Shown piece by piece: positions 51,391 to 59,753 of a DNA stretch of 64,000 nt; within the stretch, counting starts at the first letter, position 1; each line of letters starts with the position of its first letter. Source of the stretch: Sphingomonas sp. TDK1 (GTDB lineage: Bacteria; Pseudomonadota; Alphaproteobacteria; Sphingomonadales; Sphingomonadaceae); assembly GCF_001650735.1 (NCBI RefSeq), contig NZ_LXVY01000048.1, positions 353,361 to 417,360 on the forward strand. Direction: 5' to 3'. Made by a program: the position numbers and the translations under genes. The notes under the pieces were generated by a model. The model saw only the letters and a program-made list of their open reading frames with translations. It had not been told where the DNA came from and made no database searches.

Positions 51391-53382
51391 ATGCGTACTG
51401 CCCTTCTCGCGGGCGCGGCCGTCGTCGCGTTCGTTCCCCATGCCTTTGCCGACACCGACCAGCAGGCGAACGACAAGAACACCATCATCGTCACCGCCGC
51501 CCCGTACGCTGTATCCAGTGACGAGGTGCCCACCATCGTCACGCATGTCGATCGCGACCAGATCCTGCGCAGCGGCGGCGCGAGCATCAGCGATGCGCTG
51601 GCCCAGGAGCCCGGTATCGCCGCCACCACCTTCGCTAGCGGTGCCAGCCGCCCGATCATCCGCGGCATGGACGCAACGCGCGTGCGCATCCTGGAAAATG
51701 GCGCCAGCAGCTCCGATGTGTCGGACATCGGCCCGGACCACGGCATCCCGGTCGACCCCTTCGCCGCCCAGAGCATCGAGGTTGTCCGCGGTGCCGGGAC
51801 ACTCCGATACGGCAGCCAGGCGATCGGCGGCGTGGTCAACGTCATCAATAATCGGGTGCCGATGAAGCTGCCGACCGAGACCTTCTCGGGCGAGGCCGTG
51901 GGCAGCTACGGCACCGTCTCGAATGTCGGCGAAGGCGGCGCGCTGGTCGACGCAAAGGCCGGCGCCATCGCGCTGCACGCCGACGGCTTCTATCGCGACG
52001 CGGGCAATTACGACACCCCGCTCGGCACCCAGCAGAACAGCTTCTTCCGCGGACATGGCGAGTCGGTGGGCGGCTCCTATTTCTTCGGCGGCGACAAGGC
52101 GAGCCATGTCGGCCTGTCGGTCAGCCAGTATGATTCGAAGTACGGCATCCCCAGCGACACGACGTATATCGACATGCGCCAGACCAAGGTGATGTCGCGC
52201 GACGTGTTCGCGGTGAACGCCGGTCCGCTCAAGTCGATCAACCTCGATGCGAGCTATGCTGACTATACGCATGACGAGAAGGAGCCGGACGGCACGATCG
52301 ACACGACGTTCCGCAACAAGGAATTCGACGGCCACCTCGAATTCCTGCTGAACCCGCTGGGGCCGATCCGCAACTCGGCGTTGGGCTTCGAGATCCAGAA
52401 CCGCAAGTTCTCCGCGATCGGGCAGGACAGCAGCTATCTGTTCCCCACCACCACGCAGAGTGAAGCGGCCTATCTGTTCACCGAACTGCCGGTAACCGAC
52501 ATCCTCCACCTCCAGGCCAGCGGCCGCGTCGAACATGTCCGCGAGGAAGGCACCCCCGCGTCCAACATCTTCACCTCGCGCGACTTCACGCCGGTGAGCG
52601 GCGCGATCGGCGCATTGCTCGACGTCGGCAGCCATGTGAAGCTGGGCTTTACCGGCTCCAGCACCGGCCGCGCACCGGCGATCACCGAGCTGTTCGCCCG
52701 GGGCGGGCATGACGGCCCCAACACCTTCGAGACGGGCGACCCAACCCTCCGCATCGAGCGCGCGAACTCGATCGAGGCGACCTTGCGCGTCAACCTGGAC
52801 CGCTTCCACTTTGACGGCAGCGCCTATTCGACCTGGTTCAACAATTATATCTACGGCGACCTGACCGGCCGCACCTGCGACGATGACGGCACCTGCGCCG
52901 TGGGCGGCACCGGCGACCTCAAGGAACTGAACTACCGCCAGCAGGGCGCGCATTTCCGGGGCCTGGAAGGCAAGGCGAGCTACGACTTGTTCCACCGGAA
53001 CGACAGCACCCTGCAGCTGACCGCGCTGGCCGACTATACCCGCGCGACGCTGGACAGCGGCGGCAACGTTCCACGCATCCCGCCTTATCGCCTGGGCGGC
53101 GGCGTGAACTGGCTAAGCCCGACGCTCGATGCGGCCGTGCAGTTCGTCCATGCCGGCGAGCAGGACAAGTTCGGCGCGTTCGACACCGCGACGCCGGGCT
53201 ACAACAACCTCAACGCCAACATCGCCTGGCGCCCGTTCAAGTCGCAGCCGGGAATCGAGTTCGCGATCATCGGCCAGAACCTGACCGACGAGGTGCAGCG
53301 CAACGCGGCCTCGCTGAACAAGGATCTGGTGATCCAGCCCGGCCGCAACGTGCGGTTCATGGTGAAGATCGCCACCTTCTGA
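51391..53382 (+). CDS. ZnuD-like TonB-dependent receptor
   Basis: A 663-aa outer-membrane receptor with a signal peptide ending AFA and the TonB box/plug segments NTIIVTAAPY, ISDALAQEPGIAATTFASGASRPIIRGMDATRVRILENG, then IEVVRGAGTLRYGSQAIGGVVNVI. The barrel has the motifs ELFARGGHDGPNTFETGDP and QGAHFRGLEGKASYDL, which I associate with the ZnuD group of zinc receptors. It ends with FMVKIATF. Zinc or another divalent metal is the likely cargo given the DUF2946-like neighbour. The 3' end is 24 bp from the convergent nucleotidyltransferase gene. Confidence 0.78.
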   Translation: MRTALLAGAAVVAFVPHAFADTDQQANDKNTIIVTAAPYAVSSDEVPTIVTHVDRDQILRSGGASISDALAQEPGIAATTFASGASRPIIRGMDATRVRILENGASSSDVSDIGPDHGIPVDPFAAQSIEVVRGAGTLRYGSQAIGGVVNVINNRVPMKLPTETFSGEAVGSYGTVSNVGEGGALVDAKAGAIALHADGFYRDAGNYDTPLGTQQNSFFRGHGESVGGSYFFGGDKASHVGLSVSQYDSKYGIPSDTTYIDMRQTKVMSRDVFAVNAGPLKSINLDASYADYTHDEKEPDGTIDTTFRNKEFDGHLEFLLNPLGPIRNSALGFEIQNRKFSAIGQDSSYLFPTTTQSEAAYLFTELPVTDILHLQASGRVEHVREEGTPASNIFTSRDFTPVSGAIGALLDVGSHVKLGFTGSSTGRAPAITELFARGGHDGPNTFETGDPTLRIERANSIEATLRVNLDRFHFDGSAYSTWFNNYIYGDLTGRTCDDDGTCAVGGTGDLKELNYRQQGAHFRGLEGKASYDLFHRNDSTLQLTALADYTRATLDSGGNVPRIPPYRLGGGVNWLSPTLDAAVQFVHAGEQDKFGAFDTATPGYNNLNANIAWRPFKSQPGIEFAIIGQNLTDEVQRNAASLNKDLVIQPGRNVRFMVKIATF

Positions 53383-53406
53383 TCGAAGGCAAGGGCGCCG
53401 GGCGGT

Positions 53407-54414
53407 TCAGGCCGGCCGGTGCCCCTTGCGCCATTTCGTCAACAGGTGCTGCGCGAGCATCACCGGTGGCATTCGAAGCCAGTGCGACCGGATATAGAAG
53501 CCCAGTTGCACGGCCTTGCGCGTCGAGCGTCCCCATCCGTCCCGCGCCGTCAACCGGCGATGAAACAGCGAGTCGAACGCATCCTGGCGGCGCCATTCCG
53601 GCGGTACGTCGGTGCCATAGAGCCGCACCGCCTGCCGCACCGCCCGCGCCATCGCGGCGCTCAGACCGTGATGCCCCGACCGTTCGGCCAGGCCATCCAC
53701 TCCGAACTCGCCAAGCATGCAGTGGATATCCCACAGGTTCCGCATACCCCCTGCCAGATCGCCGTCGGCGAACAGATGCGCCGCCGCGTGGCACAGCATG
53801 TCCTGCGGATTGAGGATGCGCAGCCCGTTCTCCAGCGGCACGCTGTCCGCCAGCAGCGCCTCCGCATCAGGACGGATACGGGCGGTGAGCGGCAGGATCG
53901 TGTGGTGCACATCGATCATCTTGTCGCGATCGCGATGGATCAGCGGCGGCAGCTCGTGCATCCAGCGGCGATAATAGGCATCGTCATAGGGATCCGGCTT
54001 CACCCATTCCCAGCCCGCCGCCAGCAGCGCTGCCTCGACATCGTCGATCGCGTTGCGCGGCACCAGAATGTCGAGATCGCCGATCACCCGCCCCATCGAC
54101 GGCGAGAGCCCGGCCGCCGTATAGGCGGTCCCCTTCAGCAGCACGACCGGCGCGTCGATCCCAGCCAGCGCCCGGCGCGCCATCTCCGCTTCCCAGAGCG
54201 CAGCAGTGCGCCCTTGCTCCGCCGAGGCGATCGCGTCGGCCACCAGCCGCGCCGCGGCCTCCGGCATCGGCAGGCCGGCAACGCGGTGCGCCAACGTGCC
54301 GGCAAGCTGCTCCGCCCGCGCCACGGCCCAGAGCGCATTCCAGTCCGACGCCGAGAGACTCTCGATCGTGCCGGGCGTGCGCAACGTACGCGCGAGGAGC
54401 AGCGCGGGGTTCAT
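53407..54414 (-). CDS. Nucleotidyltransferase-fold protein of the HPr-rel-A cassette
   Basis: A 335-aa protein of the NTP_transf_5-type (uncharacterised nucleotidyltransferase) family. The active-site strand reads RVIGDLDILVPRNAIDDVEAALLAAGWEW near residue 110, with the DxD pair expected to bind metal. PVVLLKGTAY and LHRDRD-like IHRDRDKMIDVHHTI are further family segments, as is DMLCHAAAHLF. It should transfer a nucleotide or related group to an unknown acceptor. Its ATG overlaps the stop of the kinase gene (ATGA at 54411-54414), so it is the last gene of a coupled operon. Confidence 0.78.
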   Translation of the reverse strand: MNPALLLARTLRTPGTIESLSASDWNALWAVARAEQLAGTLAHRVAGLPMPEAAARLVADAIASAEQGRTAALWEAEMARRALAGIDAPVVLLKGTAYTAAGLSPSMGRVIGDLDILVPRNAIDDVEAALLAAGWEWVKPDPYDDAYYRRWMHELPPLIHRDRDKMIDVHHTILPLTARIRPDAEALLADSVPLENGLRILNPQDMLCHAAAHLFADGDLAGGMRNLWDIHCMLGEFGVDGLAERSGHHGLSAAMARAVRQAVRLYGTDVPPEWRRQDAFDSLFHRRLTARDGWGRSTRKAVQLGFYIRSHWLRMPPVMLAQHLLTKWRKGHRPA

Positions 54415-55262
54415 GCCAGTGCCTCCACCATCGCCAGCGCCGTCTCGGCATCGGGATAGTCGATCGCACGCGAGGGCACCGTCTGCACCAGGCGGGTGAG
54501 CGCCGTGAAGCCGCGCTCGGCAAGCGTGACATAGTTGGTGGAGCTCTGGGTGAGCCGCACGAATGCCTCGCTCGGCAGCACCGGCCGCTCCGCCGCTTCG
54601 AAACCGAAGCGGGGGAAAAGGATCAGGCACGGCTCGGCGGGTGCATCCATTGCGGCGATCGCTCGCGCATCGGGCACCAGGTGCCGGATTGCGCCCTTGG
54701 GCGTCCCCTCCAGCAGCGGCCCGAAGCGCGCTTCCGGCAGCGCCTGTGCCACCACCTCGATCGCCTCGTTCTTCAGGCTGACCAGCCGGGGAAAGGCATA
54801 AGCGAGCCCCGTCGCGCAGTCGATCAGTGCAAACTCGTCCCCCATCAGCCGCCAGCCGCGCGCCATCAACAGTGCGGCGAGCGTCGATTTCCCCGCGCCC
54901 GAGATGCCGGTCATGATCACCGCACGCCCGTTTCGTTCAACCATCGAGGCGTGGAGCAGGAGATAGCGCCGCAGCCCGAGCGCCAGCTGCAGGTTCATTC
55001 CCATCTCGGCGGCGAGCAGGCCCTGCGCCAGCGGCAGGGGTGCCGCATCGGGGATTACGAAATCGCCTGCGATATGCACCGAGGGCCGCAGCACTCGTCG
55101 CCAAGGCCGCGCCGCGAACAGGTGGACGTTGAAATCGGCGATGCCGTCCTGCGGGCCCGGATAGTCCCGGTACAGCGCGTCCAACGCCGCGATCGGGCCT
55201 CGCCAATGGCTGCCGATGCGAAAGCCGATCGGCCCGATCCGCAGCAGCTTCAAATGGCGCAT
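54411..55262 (-). CDS. HprK-related kinase A
   Basis: A 283-aa kinase. The HPr-kinase fold is clear: LLLHASMVERNGRAVIMTG leads to the P-loop GISGAGKST at about residues 118-126, followed by MGDEFALID as Walker B, and YAFPRLVSLKN as the segment near the catalytic loop. It is not the PTS regulator HprK, whose N-terminal domain and PTS genes are absent. It belongs to the HPr-rel-A group, always paired with a PqqD-like protein. The phosphorylated target is unknown. The start overlaps the pqqD-like gene by 13 bp. Confidence 0.82.
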   Translation of the reverse strand: MRHLKLLRIGPIGFRIGSHWRGPIAALDALYRDYPGPQDGIADFNVHLFAARPWRRVLRPSVHIAGDFVIPDAAPLPLAQGLLAAEMGMNLQLALGLRRYLLLHASMVERNGRAVIMTGISGAGKSTLAALLMARGWRLMGDEFALIDCATGLAYAFPRLVSLKNEAIEVVAQALPEARFGPLLEGTPKGAIRHLVPDARAIAAMDAPAEPCLILFPRFGFEAAERPVLPSEAFVRLTQSSTNYVTLAERGFTALTRLVQTVPSRAIDYPDAETALAMVEALA

Positions 55263-55525
55263 GTCCGCTCCACCAGACCTGCCGCGACCAGTTCGTCCAG
55301 CCGCACCGCCAGCGCCGCCGGGTCGGGGTCGGCGAGATCGAAACGCTCGGCCAACACGGCCAGCAGCCCGCGCACATCACGCGGCCCTTCTCCCAGGATC
55401 TCGAGGATTTCCGGCACCGGCGCATCGACGATATGGGTGATCCCCGAGGCGCGGTGGTAGAGCAACGTCAGCGCGTCGAGCGGGACGATGCGCAGAGTCG
55501 TGGGGTCGGCGGCGCGATAATACAC
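55250..55525 (-). CDS. PqqD-like peptide chaperone of the HPr-rel-A system
   Basis: A protein of about 91 aa with the winged-helix PqqD (RRE-like) fold: LDALTLLYHRASGITHIVD, APVPEILEILGEGPRDVRGLLAVLAERFDL, then RLDELVAAGLVERT. PqqD-type domains hold ribosomal peptides for modifying enzymes. The best start is GTG 55525, preceded by GAGGGTGGGG; the frame remains open upstream but that part is a shadow of the Tat-protein gene. It starts 10 bp after that gene stops and overlaps the kinase gene. Confidence 0.78.
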   Translation of the reverse strand: MYYRAADPTTLRIVPLDALTLLYHRASGITHIVDAPVPEILEILGEGPRDVRGLLAVLAERFDLADPDPAALAVRLDELVAAGLVERTCAI

Positions 55526-55535
55526 CGCCCCACCC

Positions 55536-55925
55536 TCAGCCGCGGGGCATCTGGAGCGACGCGAAACAGGTGAACCCGCTAGTGCCGCGCTGCAGGCGGC
55601 GGATGTAGTTGGTGTAGGCGCGGCTGGCCTGCGGGTCGGTGCCCGGCAACGTGCCGCCATTGAGCGCACGCTTGACGTCCTTCGCCTTGAAGTTGCGCCC
55701 GGGTGCCGGAAAGGCACCTGGCGTCCGTGCCGGCACCACGCGGCCATCCGGCGCGATATAACTGCCCGCACGGCCCGGATCGGTGACCGGAATCTCGCAC
55801 TGCATGACCGATGCGTTGGTCTGCGCGAGCGCGGGGCGAATCGACACGATAGCGGCGGCGCTTGCCGCGCCCAGCATCAGCGCGCGCCGACGGGTCGGCT
55901 GGTCTTGGGGATTCGTATCGTCCAT
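55536..55925 (-). CDS. Tat-exported small protein heading the HPr-rel-A cassette
   Basis: A 129-aa protein with a clear Tat signal: TRRRALMLGAASAAAIVSI then RPALAQ. The mature part of about 94 residues has only two Cys (MQCEIP and GFTCFAS), is rich in Pro, Gly and Arg, and ends QMPRG. No enzyme motif is visible. It is the first gene of the four-gene unit and separated from the PqqD-like gene by 10 bp, so it is the obvious candidate for the substrate that the chaperone binds and the kinase or nucleotidyltransferase modifies, although that is inference. AAGGGAG precedes ATG 55925. It diverges from phoR. Confidence 0.65.
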   Translation of the reverse strand: MDDTNPQDQPTRRRALMLGAASAAAIVSIRPALAQTNASVMQCEIPVTDPGRAGSYIAPDGRVVPARTPGAFPAPGRNFKAKDVKRALNGGTLPGTDPQASRAYTNYIRRLQRGTSGFTCFASLQMPRG

Positions 55926-56007
55926 TGCTCCCTTGTTCTGCGCCAGCGCCCATTTCGCAATCGTAAATACAGGCTCGTCTTGGGACGATCGCACGCTAGA
56001 AGACGCC

Positions 56008-57216
56008 ATGCTTTCGGCCCATGGCTTCCGAATCATCGTTGCACTTGGCGTTGCCGCGCTGTCGGCGCTGGTGGGCTTGCTGCTCAACGGCGACCTGCAG
56101 GTGGCGCTGGTGATGCTGGTCGGCACGATCGCCGCGGTGCTGATCGTGGCGATCGGCGGCGATCCTGCACCCGCGCCGCGCGACGATGCCGCGGTTGCGG
56201 AGCACGACATCGCGTTCGGGGAAGTCATCGAAGCGATTGCCGAGCCGGTGCTGGTCATTGCGGCCACCCGCGTCATCGCCGCGAACGGCCCGGCCCGCGC
56301 CCTGCTGGGCGAACATATCCTGGGCGAGGACGTGCGCCTCGCGATCCGCCATCCCGCCGCCGCAGAACGGCTGCTCGATCCGGGCGAGCAGCTTTCCGCC
56401 GCCCCGATCCACCTGGTCGGCCTGGGCACTCGCGAGCAGCGCTGGGAGATGCGTGTCCGCACGCTGGAGACCGGCGAGCGCGTCGTGCATCTGATCGATC
56501 GGACCGGCAGCTACACCGCCGACCGGATGCGCGTCGACTTCGTCGCCAATGCCAGCCACGAGCTGCGAACGCCGCTCGCCTCGCTGCTCGGCTATGTCGA
56601 GACGCTGGCGGACGGCGCGGGCGAGGAGCCGGAGATTCGCGCGCGCTTCCTCAAAATCATGCACGACGAGGCACGGCGCATGGACCGGCTGATCAGCGAC
56701 CTGATTTCGCTGAGCCGGATCGAGGCGGAGAAGTATCGCGCGCCGGCGGAATCGATCCAGCTGGCCGATCTGATCCCGCAGGTCTGCACCGAACTCGCCG
56801 GCAGCCCCCGGGCCGCCGATGTGGTGACCGAGATCGAGACGGTGGCACCGGTGCGGGGCGACCGCACCCAGCTGAGCCAGCTGCTCCACAACCTGATCGG
56901 CAACGCGATGAAATATGGCCGCGCCGGCACGCCGGTAACGGTCTCGCTGCGCAGCGAGGGCGACACGATGGTGCGCTTCGCGGTGAGCGACCAGGGCGAG
57001 GGTATCCCGCCGGAGCATATCCCGCGGCTGACCGAGCGCTTCTATCGTGTCGATTCGGGACGTAGCCGGTCGCTGGGGGGCACTGGCCTGGGCCTCGCCA
57101 TCGTCAAGCACGTGGTGGAGCGTCACCGCGGCCGGCTGGATATCGCCTCTTCGGTCGGGGTGGGCACCACGGTGACCGTGCGATTGCCGATCGAGCCGAA
57201 TGTCATAAAGTCGTAA
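56008..57216 (+). CDS. phoR: Phosphate-sensing histidine kinase
   Basis: A 402-aa sensor kinase. Two N-terminal membrane helices (FRIIVALGVAALSALVGLLL and VALVMLVGTIAAVLIVAI) anchor it, a PAS-like region follows, then the H box FVANASHELRTPLASLLGYV with the phosphorylated His, and the ATPase domain with NLIGNAMKYGRAG (N), DQGEGIP (G1), ERFYRVD (F) and GGTGLGLAIVKHVVE (G2). It sets PhoB activity according to the PstSCAB-PhoU state. ATG 56008 is the domain-consistent start. It leads the phoR-pstSCAB-phoU-phoB unit. Confidence 0.92.
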   Translation: MLSAHGFRIIVALGVAALSALVGLLLNGDLQVALVMLVGTIAAVLIVAIGGDPAPAPRDDAAVAEHDIAFGEVIEAIAEPVLVIAATRVIAANGPARALLGEHILGEDVRLAIRHPAAAERLLDPGEQLSAAPIHLVGLGTREQRWEMRVRTLETGERVVHLIDRTGSYTADRMRVDFVANASHELRTPLASLLGYVETLADGAGEEPEIRARFLKIMHDEARRMDRLISDLISLSRIEAEKYRAPAESIQLADLIPQVCTELAGSPRAADVVTEIETVAPVRGDRTQLSQLLHNLIGNAMKYGRAGTPVTVSLRSEGDTMVRFAVSDQGEGIPPEHIPRLTERFYRVDSGRSRSLGGTGLGLAIVKHVVERHRGRLDIASSVGVGTTVTVRLPIEPNVIKS

Positions 57217-57217
57217 C
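57201..57217 (+). promoter_or_regulatory. Putative Pho box upstream of pstS
   Basis: TGTCATAAAGTCGTAAC overlaps the phoR stop and lies 87 bp before pstS. The TGTCAT half and its AT-rich spacer match the PhoB-binding direct repeat; the second half (CGTAAC) is diverged. A promoter here would let pst be induced above phoR under phosphate limitation. Confidence 0.5.
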
Positions 57218-57304
57218 GCGATTGCCGGATGGGCAATGCGTGGGAAGCAGAGCCGCAGACTCCGCGATCCAAACACCGCCATTCTCGGGGAGCAAGAAGT
57301 GACG

Positions 57305-58336
57305 ATGCTGGGTCGTCTAGCGCTGATCGCCTTCGGCCCGCTCGCCCTGTCGGCGTGCGATGGCAGCGCGACGCGTGAAATCCGCGTCGTCGGCTCCTCG
57401 ACTGTCTATCCGTTTACGACCGCCGTTGCCGAGGCGTTCGTCAACGCGCGCAGCAGCCGCAAGGCGCCCGTGGTCGAATCGATCGGCAGCGGCGCGGGCC
57501 TGCGCCGCTTCTGCGAAGGCGTGGGCACGCAATTCCCGGATATCGCCAATGCCTCGCGCCGGATGACGCGATCGGAATATGCGCATTGCGAGGCGAACCA
57601 GGTCGGCGAGATCATGGAGATCGTGATCGGGCTGGACGGCGTGGCGCTCGCCGAATCGAACCAGGGGCCGAAGCTCGCGCTGAGCAAGCGGGACGTCTAT
57701 CTGGCGCTGGCCGCCAATCCGATGGGCAAGCCCAACACCGCGCGCACCTGGCGGGACGTGAATCCTGCCCTGCCCGCCATCCCGATCCTGGTGATGGGCC
57801 CGCCCTCCACCAGCGGTACCCGCGACGCGTTCGTCGAACTGATGCTCGCGCCCGGCTGTATCGAGGCGGATCCGAATGCGGCGAAGCTCAAGGCCGAATC
57901 CGATCCCACCCATTTCGACGCCGAATGCCGCCGCATCCGCGACGACGGGCCCTATGTCGACAAGGGCGAGAACGACAATCTGATCGTGCAGGGGCTGGCG
58001 CAGAACCCCAATGCGCTCGGCATCTTCGGCTATTCCTATCTCGAGGAGAACCGGAACCGGCTGCACGGCGTGCCGATCGAGGGCGTCGCGCCTACCTATG
58101 CGACGATCGCGGACGGCCAGTATCCGGGCGCCCGCCCGCTCTATCTCTATGTGAAGAAGCGGCACCTGAAGGCGGTGCCGGGGCTGAAGGACTTCCTCAC
58201 GCTGTACGCAACGCTGTGGGGGCCCGGCGGCCCGCTGGTGAAGCGCGGACTCATCGCGGCGCCCGAGACCACGCGGGCAGAGATGGCGAAGCGCGTGCAG
58301 GATCTCACCCCGCTCGACCCGGCCGCCCTCAAGTGA
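57305..58336 (+). CDS. pstS: Phosphate-binding lipoprotein of the Pst transporter
   Basis: A 343-aa periplasmic binding protein. The N-terminus has a lipobox (ALSAC), so it is probably lipid-anchored. Phosphate-binding segments are VVGSSTVYPFTTAVAEAF, SIGSGAGLRRFCEGVG and PPSTSGTRDAFVEL; the SGTR motif contacts phosphate. The ORF extends upstream but ATG 57305 gives the correct signal. It delivers phosphate to PstC and PstA. It is followed by pstC after 40 bp. Confidence 0.92.
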   Translation: MLGRLALIAFGPLALSACDGSATREIRVVGSSTVYPFTTAVAEAFVNARSSRKAPVVESIGSGAGLRRFCEGVGTQFPDIANASRRMTRSEYAHCEANQVGEIMEIVIGLDGVALAESNQGPKLALSKRDVYLALAANPMGKPNTARTWRDVNPALPAIPILVMGPPSTSGTRDAFVELMLAPGCIEADPNAAKLKAESDPTHFDAECRRIRDDGPYVDKGENDNLIVQGLAQNPNALGIFGYSYLEENRNRLHGVPIEGVAPTYATIADGQYPGARPLYLYVKKRHLKAVPGLKDFLTLYATLWGPGGPLVKRGLIAAPETTRAEMAKRVQDLTPLDPAALK

Positions 58337-58376
58337 CCCCGCCCGCCCTTCCCCGCTTCGCTGAGATGCTCCCCCG

Positions 58377-59753
58377 GTGAACCCGTTCGCGTTACTGTTC
58401 CTGATCCTCGGCCTGGGCCTGATCGGCTGGTTGACGGCGCGCGCCCGCGCGCTGCGTTTCGATCGCGGCGGCGCCAAGCGGCTGCACTCGCTGCCGGCCC
58501 AGCATGGCTGGTTCGTCGGCATGTGGACGGTCCTGCCGCCGCTCCTGTTCCTCCTCGTCTGGTCGGTGGCCAGCCCCGGCATGGTGCGGCAGGCGGTGCT
58601 GCAGAGCCCGGCCGCAGCGGGCCTCTCGAACTTCGCCTTCGAGCGCGACTCGGTCCTTGCCCAGGCGCGGATGGTCGCGCAGCATCCCTATGATGCGGAC
58701 GTGGATCCGCTGGCGCGGCAGCTGGCTCCGGTAGTCGCCGCCGCGCGCAGCCGCGCCGCCTGGACGGGCACGGCGGCGGCGGCACTGCTCGCCTTTGCCG
58801 GCTTCTTCTTCGCGTTCAGCCGCATCCGCCCCGATTTCCGCGCACGCTCGAAGGTGGAACGGACGCTGATGATGGGCCTGCTGGTGGCATCGCTGATCGC
58901 GATCTTCACCACGCTCGGCATCTTCGTATCGCTCTTCTGGGAGTCGACGCGGTTCTTCAGCCAGGTGCCGATCACGCAGTTCCTGTTCGGCACCCATTGG
59001 AGCCCGCAGGTCATCGACGCCAAAAACCCCGGCGCGTCGCTGGGCGCGGTGCCGCTGTTCTGGGGTACCTTCTTCATCGGCGCGGTGATCGCGATGCTGG
59101 TCGCCATCCCGTTCGGGCTGATGAGCGCGGTGTACCTCACCCAATATGCGTCGGCGACGACTCGCCGCTGGATGAAGCCGACGCTGGAGATGCTCGCGGG
59201 CGTGCCCACGGTCGTCTATGGCTATTTCGCCGCGCTGACGGTCGCGCCGGCCGTCCGCAAGCTCGCGGTGCTGCTCGGCGATCCCTTCGCCTCGTCGGAG
59301 AGCGCGCTGGCGGCGGGACTGGTGATGGGGGTGATGATCATCCCCTTCGTCTCCTCGATGGCCGACGACTCGCTCGCCGCGGTGCCGACATCGATGCGCG
59401 ACGGCAGCCTGGCGATGGGCGCCACGACCAGCGAGACGATCTCGCGCGTGCTGATTCCCGCGGCACTGCCGGGCGTGGTTGCGGGCGTGCTGCTCGCGGT
59501 GAGCCGCGCGATCGGTGAGACGATGATCGTGGTGATGGCGGCCTCGGGCGCCGCGACGATCACCCTCAACCCGCTGCAGAGCGCGACCACCGTCACCAAG
59601 CAGATCGTCGATCTGCTGACCGGCGAGGCCGAGTTCGACAGCCCCAAGACGCTCGCGGCCTTCGCCTTGGGCCTGACGCTGTTCGTCATCACGCTGCTGC
59701 TCAACATCGTCGCGCTGCGTGTCGTGAAGAAGTATCGCGAAGCCTATGAATAA
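58377..59753 (+). CDS. pstC: Phosphate ABC transporter permease PstC
   Basis: A 458-aa inner-membrane protein. Two N-terminal hydrophobic stretches, a periplasmic loop and the permease core are visible. The core has LGAVPLFWGTFFIGAVIAMLVAIP, ASATTRRWMKPTLEMLAGVPTVVYGYF and the EAA-like loop GATTSETISRVLIPAALPGVVAG. It is longer than E. coli PstC through the extra N-terminal region, which is common in alphaproteobacteria. GTG 58377 is the start. It overlaps pstA by 8 bp. Confidence 0.92.
   Translation: MNPFALLFLILGLGLIGWLTARARALRFDRGGAKRLHSLPAQHGWFVGMWTVLPPLLFLLVWSVASPGMVRQAVLQSPAAAGLSNFAFERDSVLAQARMVAQHPYDADVDPLARQLAPVVAAARSRAAWTGTAAAALLAFAGFFFAFSRIRPDFRARSKVERTLMMGLLVASLIAIFTTLGIFVSLFWESTRFFSQVPITQFLFGTHWSPQVIDAKNPGASLGAVPLFWGTFFIGAVIAMLVAIPFGLMSAVYLTQYASATTRRWMKPTLEMLAGVPTVVYGYFAALTVAPAVRKLAVLLGDPFASSESALAAGLVMGVMIIPFVSSMADDSLAAVPTSMRDGSLAMGATTSETISRVLIPAALPGVVAGVLLAVSRAIGETMIVVMAASGAATITLNPLQSATTVTKQIVDLLTGEAEFDSPKTLAAFALGLTLFVITLLLNIVALRVVKKYREAYE

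Noticed and set aside
54411..55262. Identification of the kinase as classical HPr kinase/phosphorylase of the PTS
   Set aside because: The N-terminal domain is different and no ptsH or other PTS gene is near; the gene context is the HPr-rel-A cassette.
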